This document shows, one piece after another, positions 18,749 through 27,348 of a stretch of DNA of 64,000 nt. The stretch's first letter is position 1. Every line of letters starts with the position of its first letter. Below the pieces are notes generated by a model. The model was given only the letters and a program-made list of their open reading frames with translations. It did not search any database and was not told the origin of the DNA. Position numbers and translations under genes: made by a program. The DNA comes from Shewanella putrefaciens (GTDB taxonomy: Bacteria > Pseudomonadota > Gammaproteobacteria > Enterobacterales > Shewanellaceae): positions 2,622,501-2,686,500 of the forward strand of contig NZ_CP066369.1 of assembly GCF_016406305.1 (NCBI RefSeq), read 5' to 3'.

Positions 18749-19558
18749 TTATTGCCAGAGATAACCCGATATCGCCGTATTGAATAACACGCCACTAAAC
18801 GCTTGTGTTGCTTGGGGCGAATGAGTACTCGCCGCGCCAAAACACACATGCAAAGGCAATAAATGCTCTTCCCGTGGATGACTAAAACGCGCCTCAGGTG
18901 CCGATTGCCAATCAATTAACTGCGATTTTGCATGCTTAACTTCCGATGTCAGCACTTGGGTTAACCAGCCATCAAACGCTTGGCTACGGGGTAACACTTG
19001 AGGATCGCTTGAGAAAAACGCTCGCATATTGTGAAACGACATCCCCGACCCCACCATTAACACACCCTGTTCCCGTAGTGGCGAGAGCGCCTCACCAATC
19101 GCAATATGGGCACTAGGATCAAGATGTTGCACTAATGACATTTGCACCACAGGGATATTGGCTTGTGGATACATCAGCTTAAGCGGCACAAAAGTGCCGT
19201 GGTCGAAGGCACGCTGATTATCGAGTTTTACCGCTATTCCATTTGCCTTTAATAAGCGGGCAATCCTTTCGGCAAGTGCTGGCTCGCCGGGCGCGGGATA
19301 ACTGAGGGTATAAGCCTCAGGAGGAAACCCATAATAGTCAAATAACATGCCAGGATGGGGATGACTCGACAGCGTAACCTGCGCCTCTTCCCAATGGGCG
19401 GTGATCAATACAATGGCTTTGGGTGTTGGGATTTTTGCCGCAATTGAGGATAAAAATGCACCTAACTCTTGATGCTTAGCATCATTGAGTAGCGGCAAAG
19501 GCCCACCGCCATGGGGAACAAATAATACCGGCATCAGGCTGTCATTCGCGTGCGTCAT
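18749..19558 (-). CDS. Class III extradiol dioxygenase, 4,5-DOPA dioxygenase (YgiD/DODA) family
   Basis: A 269-residue LigB-type protein. VPHGGGPLP near the N-terminus, HWE in ITAHWEEAQVTLSSHPHPG, and MYPQANIPVVQMSL and SGMSFHNM further on are the conserved blocks that carry the metal-binding histidines of the DODA family, which opens the ring of L-DOPA and similar catechols. I start at ATG 19558 because AAGAGA lies at a normal distance; an in-frame ATG three codons upstream overlaps that site. It is followed upstream by a DoxX membrane protein and lies near a LysR gene, a combination common around catechol/quinone defence. Confidence 0.85.
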   Translation of the reverse strand: MTHANDSLMPVLFVPHGGGPLPLLNDAKHQELGAFLSSIAAKIPTPKAIVLITAHWEEAQVTLSSHPHPGMLFDYYGFPPEAYTLSYPAPGEPALAERIARLLKANGIAVKLDNQRAFDHGTFVPLKLMYPQANIPVVQMSLVQHLDPSAHIAIGEALSPLREQGVLMVGSGMSFHNMRAFFSSDPQVLPRSQAFDGWLTQVLTSEVKHAKSQLIDWQSAPEARFSHPREEHLLPLHVCFGAASTHSPQATQAFSGVLFNTAISGYLWQ

Positions 19559-19624
19559 AGTAACCATCTCTTGATAAAACTCTTGGTTGTCACTGATTAA
19601 CCTTGGGGTTATTTGGAGCCCAGG

Positions 19625-20101
19625 TTAGAAAATCGCTTTCATCTCAATCAATTGACGTTGAAAGCGCACTAATCTATCGACACTTTCATCTAATTTGATG
19701 GTTAAAAACAACAGGGCTGATAAAGATAATGCAGGCAAAGCACTAAAGGTGGTTTCATAGTTAAAGTGGTAATAAATCGCGCCCATCATCACCGACAGCA
19801 ATGCCGTTGCCGACCATACTCGATATTCACGCCAACCTATGCCAATGGCGCCGACCACTTCGATGACGCCAATAAAGTAACCAAAACCCGTCGGTAAGTT
19901 CATCAAGGTAAAAGGCACATGGAAAAATGGCACGCTGAGCAATTTGCCCATCCCCGAACATAAAAACACTATGCTCATCGCCAGCGTCACCGCAACCGCC
20001 GCGCGATTTAAGGTCTTTGCACAGACAAAAAGCAGTTGAGGATCGGTATCGGCCGCATTTTTGCCGTTGCCTTTCACTAAACATAACTGATTTATCGCCA
20101 T
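19625..20101 (-). CDS. DoxX-family membrane protein
   Basis: A 158-residue protein with four predicted transmembrane helices (FLCSGMGKLLSVPFF..., FGYFIGVIEVVGAIGIGW, AL LSVMMGAIYYH, LSLSALLFLTIKL), the DoxX/DoxD-like fold. It has a polar N-terminal stretch of about 35 residues. It is transcribed toward the extradiol dioxygenase, 66 bases away, and is divergent from the LysR gene. Its role is unknown; DoxX relatives take part in thiosulfate or quinone redox reactions. Confidence 0.78.
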   Translation of the reverse strand: MAINQLCLVKGNGKNAADTDPQLLFVCAKTLNRAAVAVTLAMSIVFLCSGMGKLLSVPFFHVPFTLMNLPTGFGYFIGVIEVVGAIGIGWREYRVWSATALLSVMMGAIYYHFNYETTFSALPALSLSALLFLTIKLDESVDRLVRFQRQLIEMKAIF

Positions 20102-20226
20102 ATTCCCCCCATGATGTTGAGCGAGTTCGATGCAATATCGACCTTAACGGCTCATTAGATTGCACCTAAAAACACCTTGTAGTACGCCTCATAAAAAGCA
20201 CACTACTGCTATATGGCGGAATTATG

Positions 20227-20300
20227 AGCCCCTAAAAAATAAATAAATATGGAATAATATCTAACATCTCCTAAAATAATTCTTTATTTGTTTAGGGGCT
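20227..20300 (+). promoter_or_regulatory. Inverted repeat enclosing the lysR ribosome binding site
   Basis: AGCCCCTAAA at 20227-20236 is the exact complement of TTTAGGGGCT at 20291-20300, and the AT-rich sequence just inside both arms also pairs. The right arm contains AGGGG, the Shine-Dalgarno of the LysR gene starting at GTG 20306. It is either a LysR operator dyad or, if transcribed, a hairpin that hides the ribosome binding site. Confidence 0.65.
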
Positions 20301-20305
20301 TTGCC

Positions 20306-21202
20306 GTGACCTTAGAACAACTGTTAATGTTTAATACTCTTGCACTTGCCGGCTCCCTAAAAGCGGCCAGTGACAAGTTACATAAGACACAACCCGCAAT
20401 TAGCCAAAGCATTAAACAGCTTGAATCTCAACTAGATATAGTCTTATTCGACCGCCAAGGTTATCGGTTAGCACTGACCCAAGAAGGGCACAAATTACTG
20501 CAATACGCCCAGCGCGTACTCAACGAAGCGCAGGAAATGCGCCAAGTCGCCAAACATTTAGCCAAAGGTAACGAAGCCAGTATCACCTTAGCCTTTGAGG
20601 CCTCCTTTAATCTTGCCCGCATCTTACCCATTCTGGAGCGGACACAAAATGAGTTTCCACATACGCAAATTATTCTTAAACAAGAGTATTTAACGGGCGC
20701 ACTCGAAGCCTTAACTCGAGGCAAAGCCGACATTGCGATTTCCGCTGGCGGCATTGAGCCGATGCACTCGAGCCATTTTGAACTTGGCTATTTATTTTCG
20801 GGAAGTCTATTGGATGTCGCCTCACCCCGCTTACTCGGCCGTTATCCCAACCTAAGCCATGTACGGGAGTTAGTGAACGAGTACCAAATTGTGATCCAAG
20901 ATACAGGGACGGGAACCGCCAATATTGAATTTGGGGTTCAAGCTGGGCAGCGCCGTTGGTATGTAAATGATTTTTATACGAAGAAAATGCTGATCCAAGG
21001 TGGGATGGGCTGGGGAAAACTACCTCACTATCTGGTTGAAGATGCTCTCGCCGATGGAAGCTTACAACCGCTTGAACTGCGGGAAAGGCAAAACCTGATC
21101 CAACTCGATTACTATGTGATGCGACTCCCCCACTCCCCTCTAGGCCCTGTCGCGCAGGCGCTGTGGGAAAACTTAGTGCAGCTTGCGGCTACACAAATAT
21201 AG
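20306..21202 (+). CDS. LysR-family transcriptional regulator
   Basis: A 298-residue LysR regulator: helix-turn-helix at residues 1-60 (VTLEQLLMFNTLALAGSLKAASDKLHKTQPAISQSIKQLE) and a substrate-binding domain from about 88 onward (ASITLAFEASFNLARILPI). The start is GTG at 20306, six codons into the longest frame, because AGGGG lies eight bases upstream of it. It is divergent from the DoxX-dioxygenase pair and probably controls it. The effector may be a quinone or catechol, by analogy with similar clusters; this is inference. Confidence 0.88.
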   Translation: MTLEQLLMFNTLALAGSLKAASDKLHKTQPAISQSIKQLESQLDIVLFDRQGYRLALTQEGHKLLQYAQRVLNEAQEMRQVAKHLAKGNEASITLAFEASFNLARILPILERTQNEFPHTQIILKQEYLTGALEALTRGKADIAISAGGIEPMHSSHFELGYLFSGSLLDVASPRLLGRYPNLSHVRELVNEYQIVIQDTGTGTANIEFGVQAGQRRWYVNDFYTKKMLIQGGMGWGKLPHYLVEDALADGSLQPLELRERQNLIQLDYYVMRLPHSPLGPVAQALWENLVQLAATQI

Positions 21203-21317
21203 CAACCAATCGACAAGAACTAGGTAATGTTTTATACTTTAAAATCAGTAACTAATATCATTTTTCACTAAACTTTTTGCTGGCTTAAGCCTGCTCACTT
21301 GTCAGGCTGGTAACAGA

Positions 21318-21617
21318 TTAATGACTTAGCAGACTTATCCACTCCTGGGGATTCGCCAAAATAAATTGATACACGCGACCATCCACAAGGGTAATTTTTA
21401 TCGCGTCCGAAGTGATAGGTAAAATGCCACCCCCCTTGCCCCAACATTGCTCAACTTTAGCAATATCGCTTCTTTCAAACTCGTATGGACCAAGCCCCAA
21501 TGCTTTATTGTAGGGTGAAAAACTGATTAGCTTTTTAGTCACAATCAGCTTTCCATCTGCCCGTGCCACACCATTTTGACTTGTCGCAACAGCAGATTTT
21601 ATGGGATTTTCTTGCAT
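21318..21617 (-). CDS. Small PH/GRAM-like domain protein of unknown function
   Basis: A 99-residue protein with no signal peptide or membrane helix. The central part (GKLIVTKKLISFSPYNKALGLGPYEFERSDIAKVEQC...AIKITLVDGRVYQFILANPQEWISLL) has the beta-strand pattern and the F..a..W-x-x-L ending of bacterial PH or GRAM-like domains. GGAG precedes the ATG. It is a single gene between a LysR gene and a protease operon. I cannot name a function. Confidence 0.7.
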   Translation of the reverse strand: MQENPIKSAVATSQNGVARADGKLIVTKKLISFSPYNKALGLGPYEFERSDIAKVEQCWGKGGGILPITSDAIKITLVDGRVYQFILANPQEWISLLSH

Positions 21618-21716
21618 ATTATCACTCCGTTGAATTTGCCTTTAAGATCTATGTTTAGCGAAAGTTAGCATAAAACATCAATTAACTTCGCGCAAAATCT
21701 ATGGCCCTACAATAAG

Positions 21717-21738
21717 AAAAGGGCCTTTCGGCCCTTTT
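21717..21738 (-). terminator. Terminator of the protease operon
   Basis: Nine-bp stem AAAAGGGCC with loop TTTC and a T-rich tract on the minus strand, 24 bases after the stop of the small exported gene. Confidence 0.9.
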
Positions 21739-21762
21739 GTTTAACTCTTGTCACAGCATTGC

Positions 21763-22221
21763 TTATTGGATTTCTTGCTTAGCAAGTGCGCGATCTAGCT
21801 TAGCACGCTCGACCTCGGGGGAGGCTTTAATCGATTGGATAAGACCCATAAGATCTGTGCCCTCTTCTGCCGCAAGGAGCAGTAAGTTGTTGTTATTTTG
21901 CCAATCAACTTTCAATCCATGGGCCTTAGCAAAGTCAGTTGCAGAAACACCAGGTTTTAACTTGACCACTAATTTACCCGTCATTTCAGCAAAAGGCGTA
22001 CCTGACTGAGTCACGACTTTTTGGCCTTTAACCAATTGCTTAGCCTGTTTAATGCCAGTCTCAGTTTTGACGTAATACTGAATATCTGTGCCCAAAAACT
22101 CGGCGCGGCTCATTCCTTTAGACTCGGATTGCGGCTCAGAGAAATCCACTTTGCTATGGGCCATCGCTTGTGCAGATAATGAAAGTGCAACTGCAATTAA
22201 TGATAAATTTAATGTTTTCAT
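21763..22221 (-). CDS. Exported chaperone-like partner of the serine protease (ASP ORF2-like)
   Basis: A 152-residue protein with a clear Sec signal peptide (MKTLNLSLIAVALSLSAQAMA). The C-terminal half (TGKLVVKLKPGVSATDFAKAHGLKVDWQNNNNLLLLAAEEGTDLMGLIQSIKASPEVERAKLDRA) resembles subtilase propeptides (I9-like), which act as folding chaperones. It lies just downstream of the kexin-like protease gene, in the same direction, ten bases apart. In Aeromonas sobria the serine protease ASP needs the product of the adjacent ORF2 for folding, and this gene matches that arrangement in position, size and export. The role is inference by homology and context. AAGGAG precedes the ATG. Confidence 0.75.
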   Translation of the reverse strand: MKTLNLSLIAVALSLSAQAMAHSKVDFSEPQSESKGMSRAEFLGTDIQYYVKTETGIKQAKQLVKGQKVVTQSGTPFAEMTGKLVVKLKPGVSATDFAKAHGLKVDWQNNNNLLLLAAEEGTDLMGLIQSIKASPEVERAKLDRALAKQEIQ

Positions 22222-22231
22222 CTAATACTCC

Positions 22232-24355
22232 TTAAGATGCAGACTTGGCAGCATGGCCATGGAAACGAATTGACCAACCTTTTAGCTTGCCATCGGCTTC
22301 GTTCGGGATTGCAATGGGTGTACGACCTTTATCAAACTTAATAAAGGAGTAATCACCGCTATTCACATCGATGAGTTTTATAGTCCATTCCCCCTTTGAA
22401 GACTCGCCATAAAACGCATTCGATAACATAGGGGTTGCATCAAAACCAGTGACAAGATCCTCAGGATTATTTTTATCCATCACACCTTGGTAGACGAGAC
22501 CGTTATAGGGCGTCATCAGCACGCTCTTAGTGCCCGCTGGCGAAATCAATTCTACCGCAACATCAGGAAGACGTAGATGATCGGCCGTTAACTGAATTTG
22601 CACCGCTTCGATTACCAAATCATCCGCCACGACTTGGGTATCGGTTACACCATTGATATCGGCATCGGGGATCGATTTTGCCAATTCTTGGCTTGCTTGC
22701 CACTCTGTCACTAGGTATTCACCTAAATCCTCTGCATAGGATTTAGCCAATTTGACTGCCTCACTCACATTCACGCGGCCAAAACCGTAGAGGTTATGGA
22801 ACGAGAAGCCTGCCGCGTTTTGTTGCCAAGCAGGAATCGCCGTATAGACAGGCGCGCCTTCACCCTCACCGATAGTGACTGTTTTAGCCGCAATATCCGC
22901 ATCCACTTTGGTTGAGGTTTTTGCCAGCACATGGCGAACGTCACGCCAGGTTAAATCGGGATTTGCACTCATAATCACAGCCACAGCACCTGAAGTATTT
23001 GGCGCGGCGGAGGAAGTGCCGTTCATTGTGGAGTTGTAATCACAATTTGGGTTTAACGGGTTTAAACCACCGTGGAATGGCGTGCTTGGTCTGTCTTCTG
23101 CAATCGCATAACCATTTTCACAACCCATACGATCCGTCGTCACAATGGCTGGATCATCATCTCCGTACTCACCGCCGGGCGCAGTCACAAAAATATTTGA
23201 GCCCACTGATGAGTAGCTAGAGAGTTTACCCTTAGCATTAATCGCGCTCACGACTAAGTTATAGACGTTGGCATTGTCAGTCGACATGTTAGAGTTATGG
23301 AATGGCAACCCATAGTTAGCCGGCTTATCCGCCGTTGCAGTGAAGTAATCCCCCGGTAACCAGAAGGTACGGAAACGGTAGTATTGATAACCGTTACCCG
23401 CAGATTTGACAAAAATACTGCCTTTGCCATCAAAGCTTTGAGTCGCAATATCCTGATAAACCTCAGTTTCGTCCTCATCAAAACCATGGGGAAACGGCAA
23501 GCTATAACCGTAACTTTGGTTAAAGACACGGGCGCTATCACTATAGGCACTCGCACCATGGGATTTTGCAAAGTTTTCAAACGTTTGTACGTTCGCCACT
23601 TTACCCGTTGGGTCTTGGTCTAAGAAGTTAAAACCTATCAGCTTCGCCTTAGGCGCCACACCGCGGCCACCGATACCGTTCCAGCCTTCGGCCGCAATAA
23701 TCCCACCCACTGAAGTACCATGGGCGGCTTCACCAGAGAAAGGCGTTGGATCAACAGTACCTGTGATTAAATTGTATGAACTACCATTGACAGTGTTATT
23801 CACCAGATCCGGATGAGCAATTTCTAAACCATCATCCACCACAGCCACGGTCACGCCTTGTCCCATTGCTTGATCAGAAATCGCACCACTCACATTCATA
23901 TCTTCACCGGCAACACCGCGGTTCGCCGCAAAGGCATTCTGCCCGGTGTTTTTTAAATGCCATTGGTAAGTAAACAGCGGATCGCCATGCTTAATGTTGA
24001 TGGTCAGATTGGCTTCGGCCTGTAACTGGCCATCAGACACTTTAAATCGAACGACTTCAGTGCCTTCACTCGCATCGGAAGCATAGGTAAATTCTCCCGT
24101 GTTTTTATTCACTAGTGTAAAGATACCCAGCTTAAGATCGGCGGGATCCACTAAAGAATAAGTCAAGCCACCTTCAGCATCAGTTGCCTCGAGTTTTCCA
24201 GAAAAAAGCATCGACTGTGACACATCAACAGTCATATCCGCTGTTGTTGGTGCCGTATTCACTTTTGGCTCAGGCGCCGGGGCTTTTTTATCATCACTGC
24301 CACAGCCAGCCAATAAGGCCGCCGTGATGCTTAATGCAACAATGGACATACGCAT
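22232..24355 (-). CDS. Kexin-like S8 serine protease lipoprotein with P domain
   Basis: A 707-residue exported subtilase. From ATG 24355 (AGGA nine bases upstream; another ATG three codons earlier is too close) the order is lipoprotein signal with lipobox LAGC (Cys18), a proline-rich linker, a cadherin-like beta domain (about 35-125), the S8 catalytic domain (about 130-530) and a proprotein convertase P domain (about 550-690). The triad is Asp174 in AVVDDGLEIAHPDL, His212 in AHGTSVGG and Ser448 in NGTSSAAP, with oxyanion Asn321 in SAGNG. No propeptide is present in the chain, which fits the need for the separate partner gene downstream. Lipidation would tether it to a membrane, unlike secreted ASP. 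Confidence 0.9.
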   Translation of the reverse strand: MRMSIVALSITAALLAGCGSDDKKAPAPEPKVNTAPTTADMTVDVSQSMLFSGKLEATDAEGGLTYSLVDPADLKLGIFTLVNKNTGEFTYASDASEGTEVVRFKVSDGQLQAEANLTINIKHGDPLFTYQWHLKNTGQNAFAANRGVAGEDMNVSGAISDQAMGQGVTVAVVDDGLEIAHPDLVNNTVNGSSYNLITGTVDPTPFSGEAAHGTSVGGIIAAEGWNGIGGRGVAPKAKLIGFNFLDQDPTGKVANVQTFENFAKSHGASAYSDSARVFNQSYGYSLPFPHGFDEDETEVYQDIATQSFDGKGSIFVKSAGNGYQYYRFRTFWLPGDYFTATADKPANYGLPFHNSNMSTDNANVYNLVVSAINAKGKLSSYSSVGSNIFVTAPGGEYGDDDPAIVTTDRMGCENGYAIAEDRPSTPFHGGLNPLNPNCDYNSTMNGTSSAAPNTSGAVAVIMSANPDLTWRDVRHVLAKTSTKVDADIAAKTVTIGEGEGAPVYTAIPAWQQNAAGFSFHNLYGFGRVNVSEAVKLAKSYAEDLGEYLVTEWQASQELAKSIPDADINGVTDTQVVADDLVIEAVQIQLTADHLRLPDVAVELISPAGTKSVLMTPYNGLVYQGVMDKNNPEDLVTGFDATPMLSNAFYGESSKGEWTIKLIDVNSGDYSFIKFDKGRTPIAIPNEADGKLKGWSIRFHGHAAKSAS

Positions 24356-24364
24356 GATAGACAT

Positions 24365-25007
24365 TCCTTCTTGTCATTACATTTTATAATTGAGTGCTAG
24401 ATAACTATGGCTAAAGCATAATTATTCCGCACAAAATTCTGTTATTTTAATTATTTTTCACACCAAGATAATTAACATACAACGTTAGCGTGATGCAGAC
24501 CTTTTAACACAAGTAACAGCCTTGTCAAAATAAAAGTAAACGATACGATAAACTGAATAGTGCAATTTTTTTAAATAACAACCTGTGATGAATAAAATAA
24601 AAACTGTCCAATCTAAAAACGTTAAAGTGTAAATAAACAAATAAAAAACAATACACTAAACGAGCGTCACACATTTCAAAAAAGCACCGACCTCAACTAA
24701 TTCTGAAGCATGAAAAGTTGAAAATAATTCATTACAATTTTCGACAAAAGTTATTACAGCATGATATGCAGTTAATTATTTACAGAATGAAACACCGTAT
24801 TAAAATATATAAATACACTGTAAATTAAATTTTAACAGCCTATAAATTGCGCCATGTATAAATTGATAGAATAATTATTTAAAATCATACTCACTTATTA
24901 ACTCACCAATTATTATGTAAACCCGTAAATAACAATTGTTTATTGATTAACCAAATCGACTAAGACGCTACACATCAATTTTAAAAAATGCATCGAAATG
25001 TCAGCCA
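24365..25007. other. Very AT-rich gene-free region upstream of the protease
   Basis: About 640 bases, much richer in A and T than the rest of the window, with runs such as AAATAAACAAATAAAAAAC. I found no frame with a ribosome binding site longer than about 15 codons. It must hold the protease promoter. The composition is typical of regions bound by H-NS-like silencers or of older insertion junctions. Confidence 0.5.
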
Positions 25008-25041
25008 TAAAAAAAGCCCTTCAAAAATTGAAGGGCTTTTT
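25008..25041 (-). terminator. Terminator of gndA
   Basis: A 14-bp stem AAAAAGCCCTTCAA with a three-base loop and a T run on the minus strand, about 23 bases after the gndA stop. Confidence 0.92.
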
Positions 25042-25063
25042 AGATATTCACATCTACTGGGCA

Positions 25064-26590
25064 TTAAAGCTTTGTTAAAGTACGCTCTTTTGCACTCCAA
25101 TCTAAGTGGTATTTTTCACCCGCTGGCGCATCGATTCGCTCAAAGGTGTGGGCTCCGAAAAAATCCCGCTGACCTTGAAGTAAGTTTGCTGGTAAGGTTT
25201 CACAGCGGTAACTGTCGTAATAGGCCAGAGCCGAGCTTATACAGGGTGCAGGAATCCCCTGCATCACAGCTGCTGCAACCGCCGTGCGCCATTGACCTTG
25301 CTTTTCAGATAGGGCCGTTGCAAAACTGTCGGCCATCAACAGATTGCTCAGTTCGGCATTGGCTTGATAGGCTTGGGTAATTGATTGCAAGAAAGTGGCT
25401 CGAATAATACAACCCGCCCGCCAAATTTTTGCAATTTGTGCAAAATCTAGCTGCCATTTTTGCTCCTGGGCCGTCATCGCCATTAACTGAAAACCTTGGG
25501 CGTAACAACAGACCTTGGCACAGTATAAAGCGCTTTCAAGGGCTTCAATCAATTGTGCTTTTTGCGCATCATCAATCATCGCTGAATTTGGCCCAGCTAA
25601 TTTCTGGCTAAGTTGCAAGCGTAGGGACTTTTGAGTGCTCACCGCCCGGGCATATACAGCCTCGGCAATAGTGGGTGCTGGGCAACCTATTTGTAAACTG
25701 CTGACCGCTGTCCACAAACCCGTGCCCTTTTGGCCCGCTTTATCTAAGATCATTTCCACCAGCGGTTTGCCCGTTAAGGGATCGGCCTGCTTTAATACCT
25801 CGCTACTGATCCCCATCAAATAGCTGTTTAAACTGCCTTTGTTCCAGCGTTCAAACACCTCGCCCACTGCTGCTGCGCTCATGCCTAAACCGTCATGCAA
25901 TATTTGATACGCCTCGCAAATCAATTGCATATCGGCGTATTCAATACCGTTATGTACCATCTTCACATAATGGCCAGCACCCGCAGGACCAATATAAGTC
26001 GTGCATGGCTCGCCTTCTGTCACAGGGTTACCCGGCTCGAAGCGCTCGATAGGTAGCCCAGTTTTAGCATCGACCTTAGCGGCAATCGCTTTCCAAATCG
26101 GTGCAACATGGTGCCACGCATCAATATTGCCGCTAGGCATCAGCGAAGGGCCAAAACGCGCCCCCACTTCACCACCCGAAACCGCAGAGCTGAAAAATAC
26201 AAACTGACCTTGATAGCGCGCTTCACGCTCAACAGTGTCGGTCCATAGGCTGTTGCCTGTATCTATTACGATATCATCGGCTTCAATACCCGCCGCAATC
26301 AAGGCATTACAGACACCGTCAACGGGCGCGCCGGCGGGAACAGAAAGCACCAAAATGCGGGGTTTTGTGAGACTGGCTAACATTTCGGTAAGATTAGCAC
26401 AGCCAAGAATACGGGGTTCGAGTCCGATACGCTCTTGTTTTTCCTGCTGTATAACACCATTGACTTTAACAGGATCGAGGTCGAACGTACTGACGTGATA
26501 TTGATTATCTGCGATGTTTAGCGCGAGGTTTTTCCCCATAACGCCAAGGCCAATGACGCCGATATCACTAAGATTGCTGTGGTTTTGCAT
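25064..26590 (-). CDS. gndA: 6-phosphogluconate dehydrogenase, decarboxylating
   Basis: A 508-residue enzyme that oxidises 6-phosphogluconate to ribulose 5-phosphate and CO2 with NADP+, in the pentose phosphate pathway. The cofactor motif GLGVMGKNLALN is at the N-terminus and the catalytic segment AGHYVKMVHNGIEYADMQ holds the Lys and Asn that bind substrate. It is of the longer type (about 508 rather than the 468 residues of enteric Gnd). I begin at ATG 26590, preceded by GGGA; the frame is open seven codons further. It is a single gene with its own terminator. Confidence 0.93.
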   Translation of the reverse strand: MQNHSNLSDIGVIGLGVMGKNLALNIADNQYHVSTFDLDPVKVNGVIQQEKQERIGLEPRILGCANLTEMLASLTKPRILVLSVPAGAPVDGVCNALIAAGIEADDIVIDTGNSLWTDTVEREARYQGQFVFFSSAVSGGEVGARFGPSLMPSGNIDAWHHVAPIWKAIAAKVDAKTGLPIERFEPGNPVTEGEPCTTYIGPAGAGHYVKMVHNGIEYADMQLICEAYQILHDGLGMSAAAVGEVFERWNKGSLNSYLMGISSEVLKQADPLTGKPLVEMILDKAGQKGTGLWTAVSSLQIGCPAPTIAEAVYARAVSTQKSLRLQLSQKLAGPNSAMIDDAQKAQLIEALESALYCAKVCCYAQGFQLMAMTAQEQKWQLDFAQIAKIWRAGCIIRATFLQSITQAYQANAELSNLLMADSFATALSEKQGQWRTAVAAAVMQGIPAPCISSALAYYDSYRCETLPANLLQGQRDFFGAHTFERIDAPAGEKYHLDWSAKERTLTKL

Positions 26591-26738
26591 TATATAATTC
26601 CCACGGGTCACAGAGGTTAGAACTAACCAATTTTGAGGGGTAATTATACCGATCTTTGTAACTTAATTACCATAGACATAGGATTGGCAATTTCGATTGT
26701 ACCAAAAGAGCCAATCACTTAACGCCGAAATGTGTAAA

Positions 26739-27053
26739 TTAGTGAGCCAGCTTAAGCCCTAAAACGCCCAATAGGATCAGTAATAAACTGACCATTTTAA
26801 GTAGGCTAACACCTTCACCTAACAGGATAATTCCGGCAATTGCCGTTCCCATGGCGCCAATGCCCACCCACACACCGTAGGCCGTACCTATAGGTAATTG
26901 TTTAACAGCAAGCCCCAATAGCAAGACACTCACCGCCATGGACGATACTGTAAAGATACTTGGCCACAGACGGCTAAAACCTTCGGTATATTTAAGGCCA
27001 ATAGCCCAACCAATTTCAAAAAGACCTGCAAGCACTAATAAAAACCAGCTCAT
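26739..27053 (-). CDS. gdx: Guanidinium exporter, small multidrug resistance family (SugE/Gdx)
   Basis: A 104-residue protein of four transmembrane helices. Glu13 in [13 protein letters not shown] is the proton/substrate-binding residue of the family, and [27 protein letters not shown] is the signature of the Gdx/SugE branch, which exports guanidinium in exchange for protons, rather than of EmrE drug pumps. The guanidine-II riboswitch just upstream independently supports guanidine as substrate. A GGGAG at about 27060-27064 provides the ribosome binding site. Confidence 0.93.
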   Translation of the reverse strand: MSWFLLVLAGLFEIGWAIGLKYTEGFSRLWPSIFTVSSMAVSVLLLGLAVKQLPIGTAYGVWVGIGAMGTAIAGIILLGEGVSLLKMVSLLLILLGVLGLKLAH

Positions 27054-27070
27054 AGCGAACTCCCATTAAA

Positions 27071-27116
27071 GGGGTCGTCCCCATGTTAGATAAGGCGTAT
27101 TTAGGGTCGTCCCTAA
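27071..27116 (-). promoter_or_regulatory. Guanidine-II (mini-ykkC) riboswitch
   Basis: On the minus strand two small hairpins stand in tandem: TTAGGGACGACCCTAA (27116-27101) and GGGGACGACCCC (27082-27071). Both have the ACGA tetraloop flanked by GG/CC that defines the guanidine-II class, separated by about 18 bases, and the second lies just before the ribosome binding site of gdx. In this class guanidine binding to both loops frees the ribosome binding site. Confidence 0.95.
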
Positions 27117-27311
27117 GCCATTTGACGTGTGATCATGGGCGTTCAGTGCAACCGATAAAGGTGCTAAACGCCGCTAGATTTCACCCTCTGCACTTATTGG
27201 TTTTGAGTTTCAAGAAAACCCAAGCACTGAAAACCAAAGTCAGGTGATGAGTTGGCTAGCCTAGCAAATTTGTCCATTGAGTATCAATCTTTGCGGACAA
27301 ATATCGGCAAG

Positions 27312-27348
27312 AAAAAAGCGATAGCCCGGTAGTCTTGGCTATCGCTTT
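27312..27348 (-). terminator. Terminator of prpE
   Basis: A 12-bp perfect stem AAAGCGATAGCC with a ten-base loop and a T run on the minus strand, about 60 bases after the stop of prpE. Confidence 0.9.

Noticed and set aside
23254..23580. Open frame of 108 codons on the minus strand inside the protease gene
   Set aside because: Out-of-frame shadow of the S8 catalytic domain, basic and repetitive composition.
24591..24632. Tiny frame ATG...TAA of 14 codons in the AT-rich region
   Set aside because: No ribosome binding site and chance length for AT-rich DNA.
24988..25380. Open frame on the plus strand over the end of gndA
   Set aside because: Antisense to gndA and runs through its terminator; no ribosome binding site.
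26683..26718. GATTGGC...GCCAATC pair after the gdx gene
   Set aside because: Seven-base arms with a loop of over 20 bases and no T run; not a convincing terminator.
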